A program made the position numbers and the translations under genes. A DNA stretch of 8,128 bases from Treponema sp. (GTDB lineage: Bacteria > Spirochaetota > Spirochaetia > Treponematales > Breznakiellaceae), in assembly GCA_031273835.1 (NCBI GenBank), contig JAISRD010000023.1, positions 1-8,128 on the forward strand. The letters are read 5' to 3'. Numbering within the stretch: the first letter of the stretch is position 1; every line of letters starts with the position of its first letter. The notes beneath the pieces were generated by a model. The model was not told the origin of the DNA. It saw only the letters and a list, made by a program, of their open reading frames with translations, and searched no databases. This document shows, piece after piece, positions 5,527 to 8,128 of this stretch.

Positions 5527-6528
5527 GTGGTAAGCATCAAGGATATAGCAAAACAGGCCGGAATGTCCCCTTCCACCGTTTCCAGGGTTGTAAACGGGAA
5601 AAAACACGTTAATTCCGCTAAACGGGAACAGATACTCAGGCTCATAGAAGAGACCGGCTATGTTCCCGATAACGCCGCCCGGAGCATGGTTCTTAAGCGG
5701 ACCTTTACCGTCGGAATCGTACTGGCCGATACCTTTAACATGTTTCAGCGCCAGCTCTTCTCGTTCATAGAACGGCATCTGGGCTCCTTCGGGTACCACA
5801 CCCACTTCTTTTTCGTAAAATTTGAACAGTCCAGCGAGGAAGAATGTTTTAACCAGATCAAGGCGGAAAAACTGGACGGGATCATCATGATCCATGAGAT
5901 TCAAAATCCGTACTTTTACGAATCCGTAAAAAAACTGAAACTTCCCATGATAACCGCCACCTTCAGCCGTCCCGATTTTCCCTCGATCCACGTCTGCGAG
6001 GAAGACGCCGGGTATGACGCGGTAACCCATCTTGTCAACCTGGGACACCGGAAAATAAAGATGATAAGCTGCAACGGCCTGTCGTCGGGAAACCAGCGGG
6101 CGGAGGGATACTTCCGCGCCCTGGAGGCGGCGGGGATTGGACGGAACGCCGATAAACAAACCGTCTTTGTCCGCCAGTATACAACGGAATTCGGCATGTA
6201 CGGTATGCGGGAACTGCTGCTCCGGGGCCGGGACTTTTCCGCCGTTTTCGCCGCCACCGACGAGTTGGCCATCGGCGCCATGAGGGTCCTCAAGGACGAA
6301 GGGTTCCGCATCCCCGAGGATGTCTCGGTGGTGGGCTTTGACGACATCGATATATCCGGCTATTTCATGCCCCGGCTGACCACCATACGCCAGCCCCTGG
6401 CCGAAATAGGGGAACGTACCGCCCAAAACCTCCATAAATACATCAGCGGCGGCAGAGAGGCCGGGATGAATATGGTACTCCCCTACAAACTGATAATCCG
6501 GGAATCGACCTGCGCGTTAGCGCAGTAG
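5527..6528 (+). CDS. LacI/GalR-family transcriptional repressor
   Basis: This 333-residue DNA-binding protein probably represses this operon and the divergent dehydrogenase gene until it binds the imported ligand. The N-terminal helix-turn-helix is VSIKDIAKQAGMSPSTVSRVVNG (2-24). The hinge is YVPDNAARSMVLKRT (45-59), with Met54 where PurR has the CpG-intercalating Leu54. The periplasmic-binding-like sensor domain follows: TVGIVLADTF, DGIIMIHE, AVFAATDELAIGAMRVL, and PEDVSVVGFDDIDISGYFMPRLTTIRQP. A GTG start 18 bases after the dehydrogenase stop is the only usable start, since that stop is in the same frame; the ribosome binding site is weak (GGGG at 5518-5521), so coupled translation is likely. 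The last seven residues (STCALAQ) and the stop lie inside the first copy of the downstream repeat. Confidence 0.92.
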   Translation: MVSIKDIAKQAGMSPSTVSRVVNGKKHVNSAKREQILRLIEETGYVPDNAARSMVLKRTFTVGIVLADTFNMFQRQLFSFIERHLGSFGYHTHFFFVKFEQSSEEECFNQIKAEKLDGIIMIHEIQNPYFYESVKKLKLPMITATFSRPDFPSIHVCEEDAGYDAVTHLVNLGHRKIKMISCNGLSSGNQRAEGYFRALEAAGIGRNADKQTVFVRQYTTEFGMYGMRELLLRGRDFSAVFAATDELAIGAMRVLKDEGFRIPEDVSVVGFDDIDISGYFMPRLTTIRQPLAEIGERTAQNLHKYISGGREAGMNMVLPYKLIIRESTCALAQ

Positions 6529-6692
6529 TCTATAATTTCCTTGTAGATCGAGGGCGCAAGCCCTCTATCGACCTGCGCGCCAGCGCAGTAGTATATAATT
6601 TCCTTACAGATCGAGGGCGCAGCCCTCCATCGACCTGCGCGCGGGCTTCGCCTCAAGGCGAAGCCATGCAGTAGTATATAATTTCCTTGTAG
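6504..6692. repeat. Composite hairpin repeat array, A-B-A-B-A
   Basis: Three copies of a repeat A alternate with two of a shorter repeat B. A1 (6504-6546, 43 bases) and A2 (6567-6609, 43 bases) differ at five positions. A3 (6629-6692, 64 bases) has the same ends with an enlarged centre. Each A begins ATCGACCTGCGCG and ends CAGTAG, T, C or A, then TATAATTTCCTT and TGTAG or ACAG. A1 and A2 contain the 6-bp stem CTGCGC/GCGCAG with four-base loops GTTA and GCCA. B1 (6547-6566) and B2 (6610-6628) are ATCGAGGGC, GCAA or GCA, GCCCTC. The period is 63 then 62 bases, which breaks any reading frame, so the array is not coding as a repeat. It resembles REP/BIME-like clusters of dispersed palindromes. 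It may also end or stabilise the operon transcript. Confidence 0.85.
6635..6671 (+). other. Nested hairpin inside the third repeat copy
   Basis: Where A1 and A2 have five bases in the centre of their stem-loop, A3 has 26 bases containing GGCTTCGCC, loop TCAA, GGCGAAGCC (6644-6665), a perfect 9-bp stem. The outer CTGC (6635-6638) and GCAG (6668-6671) arms remain, so the whole still folds as a longer imperfect hairpin. It is the strongest stem of the array and the best candidate for a transcript end between the operon and the next gene pair, although no U-rich run follows directly. Confidence 0.7.
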
Positions 6693-6741
6693 ATATTTCC
6701 CGGGAATATAACTATGATTGTAGTATGGAGAGACGGCATAC

Positions 6742-7578
6742 ATGAAAGGCTGGTGGGAAAGCTTTGTTCCCGCGGAAGGCGCCTGGTACCGCTGGCGTCT
6801 TGCCGGCGCGGAAATTTTTGTATGCCGCAGGGGCTGTGAATGGCGGTCGGCGGTGAAGAGCGTACCCTGGACGGGCGGGGGGGCTTTCCCCCGCGGCGGC
6901 GGCGCCTCGCGGCCGGAAAATGCCGGCCCCGAGGAGGCGGCCCCTCTCTCCGCGTGCCCCGCCGGGGAATTAACCGTAGCAGCCGGGGAGGGGGAGTACG
7001 CCGCCCTGAGGCCCTTTTTCGACGAAAAGCCCTTCCTTATCAAATTCAGCGCCGTGTTACGGCTGTTTCCCGGCGCGGAAACAGCCGTAACGGTGGATCT
7101 TCCGCCCCTGCTGAGATTCGAAGCGGACGGAACAACCCTCTTTTCCTTCCGCCCCTTTGTGTCCGGCGATACCTGGTACGGCGATACCATGAAGGGATTT
7201 CTCTGTTCCTGCCTCGCCGTTGATTTTGCCCCTTATCCCAAAACGGCGGGCCCGCCGCTCGTACCCTGCACCGTATCAATCAAAAATTCTTCCGCCCTGA
7301 CGGCGGAACTGGACCACGTACTCCTCTATGCCGATGAGCTTTCTATCTATGAAAACTATGAAAACAGCGGTGAGAATGGCGGCGGGAACGGTGAAAGTTC
7401 CGGGGGACTCCTTTGCGATACCCCGGTAATTGAAATTTTCGACGGGGATTTCAGGATGAGCGTCAAGACCGCGGCGGAGGACGCAAGGCTTGTAAGCGAG
7501 GGCGTAAAAAATTCCGTGGGGGATATGCTGATACGCCGCGGGGCGGAGATCATAAAGAACATTACGGGGTATTCATGA
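6742..7578 (+). CDS. Uncharacterised 278-residue protein, paired with an MscS channel gene
   Basis: I do not recognise this protein with confidence. It has no signal peptide or clear membrane helix and looks like a soluble, mostly beta-rich protein. It begins MKGWWESFVPAEGAWYRWRL. A Gly/Pro/Ala-rich segment at about 44-69 and a Gly/Asn/Ser/Glu run at about 208-223 look like disordered linkers between three conserved-looking blocks. The middle block includes PPLLRFEADGTTLFSFRPF and GDTWYGDTMKGFLC. The last block, PVIEIFDGDFRMSVKT, ends in a probable helix, VSEGVKNSVGDMLIRRGAEIIKNI. The start has a weak GGAGA about ten bases upstream. It overlaps the MscS start by four bases (ATGA), so the two are co-translated and may work together. 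Families of unknown function that sit beside MscS genes exist (I recall DUF432), but membership cannot be shown here. Confidence 0.72.
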   Translation: MKGWWESFVPAEGAWYRWRLAGAEIFVCRRGCEWRSAVKSVPWTGGGAFPRGGGASRPENAGPEEAAPLSACPAGELTVAAGEGEYAALRPFFDEKPFLIKFSAVLRLFPGAETAVTVDLPPLLRFEADGTTLFSFRPFVSGDTWYGDTMKGFLCSCLAVDFAPYPKTAGPPLVPCTVSIKNSSALTAELDHVLLYADELSIYENYENSGENGGGNGESSGGLLCDTPVIEIFDGDFRMSVKTAAEDARLVSEGVKNSVGDMLIRRGAEIIKNITGYS

Positions 7579-8128
7579 ACGCCCAGGACCTGGCCGCCGC
7601 CGCAAAGAAACTCTTCAAGGATCAAAACCCGGCGGAGCTCCTCTTAAAGCTCGCGGGGATAGTTTTTACGGCTGCCCTTATACTCCTGGCGTTCAGCATA
7701 ATCCGCTATAGCCTGGGAAAGTTCCTCAAGGGAAAAATAAGCGCCCGGCGGGTCGTTACGGCAAGGAAGGCAGCGCGCTATACGGGCTTTGCGATCGCCC
7801 TGCTGTATATTTTTAAGAGCGCCGGCATAGACATTACGGCGATTCTCGGCGCCGCGGGGGTCGCGGGAATCGTGCTTGGTTTTGCGGCCCAGACTTCGGT
7901 ATCAAGCCTTATCTCCGGGTTCTTTCTGATGTCCGAAAAACCCTTTACCAGGGGGGATACCGTTAAGGTCGGCGACATCACCGGGATCGTGCTTTCGGCG
8001 GATTTCCTGTCGGTAAAACTTAAGACCCTGGACAATCTTTTTGTCCGCATACCCAACGAAACGCTCATCAAAAGCAACCTCATCAACGTTACCCGCTTCC
8101 CCATCAGAAGGCTGGATCTTTCCTTTGA
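7575..8128 (+). CDS. MscS-family small-conductance mechanosensitive channel, N-terminal part (cut by the right edge)
   Basis: The ATG at 7575 overlaps the previous stop and opens a frame with no stop to the window end, giving 184 residues. Membrane segments are at about 22-43 and 68-84. The pore-lining third helix follows: ILGAAGVAGIVLGFAAQTSVSS (about 90-111), the Gly/Ala-packed signature of MscS. After SGFFLMSEKPF come GDTVKVGDITGIV (128-139) and DNLFVRIPN (153-161), the start of the conserved beta domain. The N-terminus is short and without extra domains, as in E. coli MscS (286 residues). About 100 residues are missing on the right. The channel releases small solutes on hypo-osmotic shock in the inner membrane. 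Coupling to the preceding gene suggests a regulatory or accessory partner. Confidence 0.92.
   Translation, partial: MNAQDLAAAAKKLFKDQNPAELLLKLAGIVFTAALILLAFSIIRYSLGKFLKGKISARRVVTARKAARYTGFAIALLYIFKSAGIDITAILGAAGVAGIVLGFAAQTSVSSLISGFFLMSEKPFTRGDTVKVGDITGIVLSADFLSVKLKTLDNLFVRIPNETLIKSNLINVTRFPIRRLDLSF

Noticed and set aside
6504..6692. CRISPR array
   Set aside because: Repeats alternate with a second repeated module, not with unique spacers, and there are no cas genes nearby.
6697..6706. TTCCCGGGAA palindrome upstream of the 278-residue gene
   Set aside because: Ten bases of symmetry without a partner site or promoter context is too little to call an operator.
6714..6842. Short open frame starting MIVVWRDGIHERL just upstream of the 278-residue gene
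   Set aside because: It largely overlaps the larger gene in another frame, lacks a clear ribosome binding site and ends after about 42 codons.
6483..7190. 235-codon minus-strand open frame with an apparently repeated peptide (KEIIxYCAxAQVD)
   Set aside because: The peptide repetition just mirrors the DNA repeats; the 62-base second period shifts the third copy out of frame, and the rest is antisense to the gene at 6742.

Overview
The window looks like a carbohydrate/polyol uptake and oxidation locus from a moderately GC-rich bacterium. Strong AGGAGG-type ribosome binding sites, a lipoprotein-type binding protein and the general gene style fit a spirochaete, perhaps a Treponema of the termite-gut type. 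That assignment rests on overall impression and is tentative.

Layout. At the left edge (1-421, minus strand) is the N-terminal 140 residues of an inositol 2-dehydrogenase-like protein (IolG). A 435-base divergent control region (422-856) follows. It holds one plausible sigma-70-type promoter facing each way, each with a LacI/GalR-type operator just downstream of its -10 element. The two operators share the 12-mer TGCAAACGTTTT in opposite orientation. A separate 21-bp palindrome lies in the leader of the rightward transcript. Rightward from 857 run a periplasmic sugar-binding lipoprotein, a two-domain RbsA/MglA-type ATPase, an RbsC-type permease, a second Gfo/Idh/MocA dehydrogenase of the IolG/IolX type, and a LacI-family repressor. 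Short gaps, a 4-bp overlap (ATPase/permease) and one orientation indicate a single operon, ending at 6528.

How it works together (inference): the ABC transporter imports an inositol or related polyol/sugar, the two NAD-dependent dehydrogenases oxidise it or interconvert isomers, and the LacI-type repressor, encoded last, is the natural candidate to bind both operators and shut the divergon off without the ligand. Two strong hairpins between the binding protein and ATPase genes, and two perfect hairpins between the permease and dehydrogenase genes, probably set unequal transcript levels within the operon.

The region 6504-6692 is an array of three copies of a hairpin-bearing repeat (A) separated by two copies of a second mini-hairpin (B). 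The first copy supplies the last seven codons and the stop codon of the repressor gene, and the third carries a larger nested hairpin. This array is the least ordinary part of the window.

To the right (6742-8128) is an unrelated pair with a 4-bp overlap: an unrecognised 278-residue soluble protein with two low-complexity linkers, and the first 184 residues of an MscS-family mechanosensitive channel, cut by the window end. I did not find a wholly new system. The most unusual signals are the composite hairpin repeat array and the dual-operator control region.
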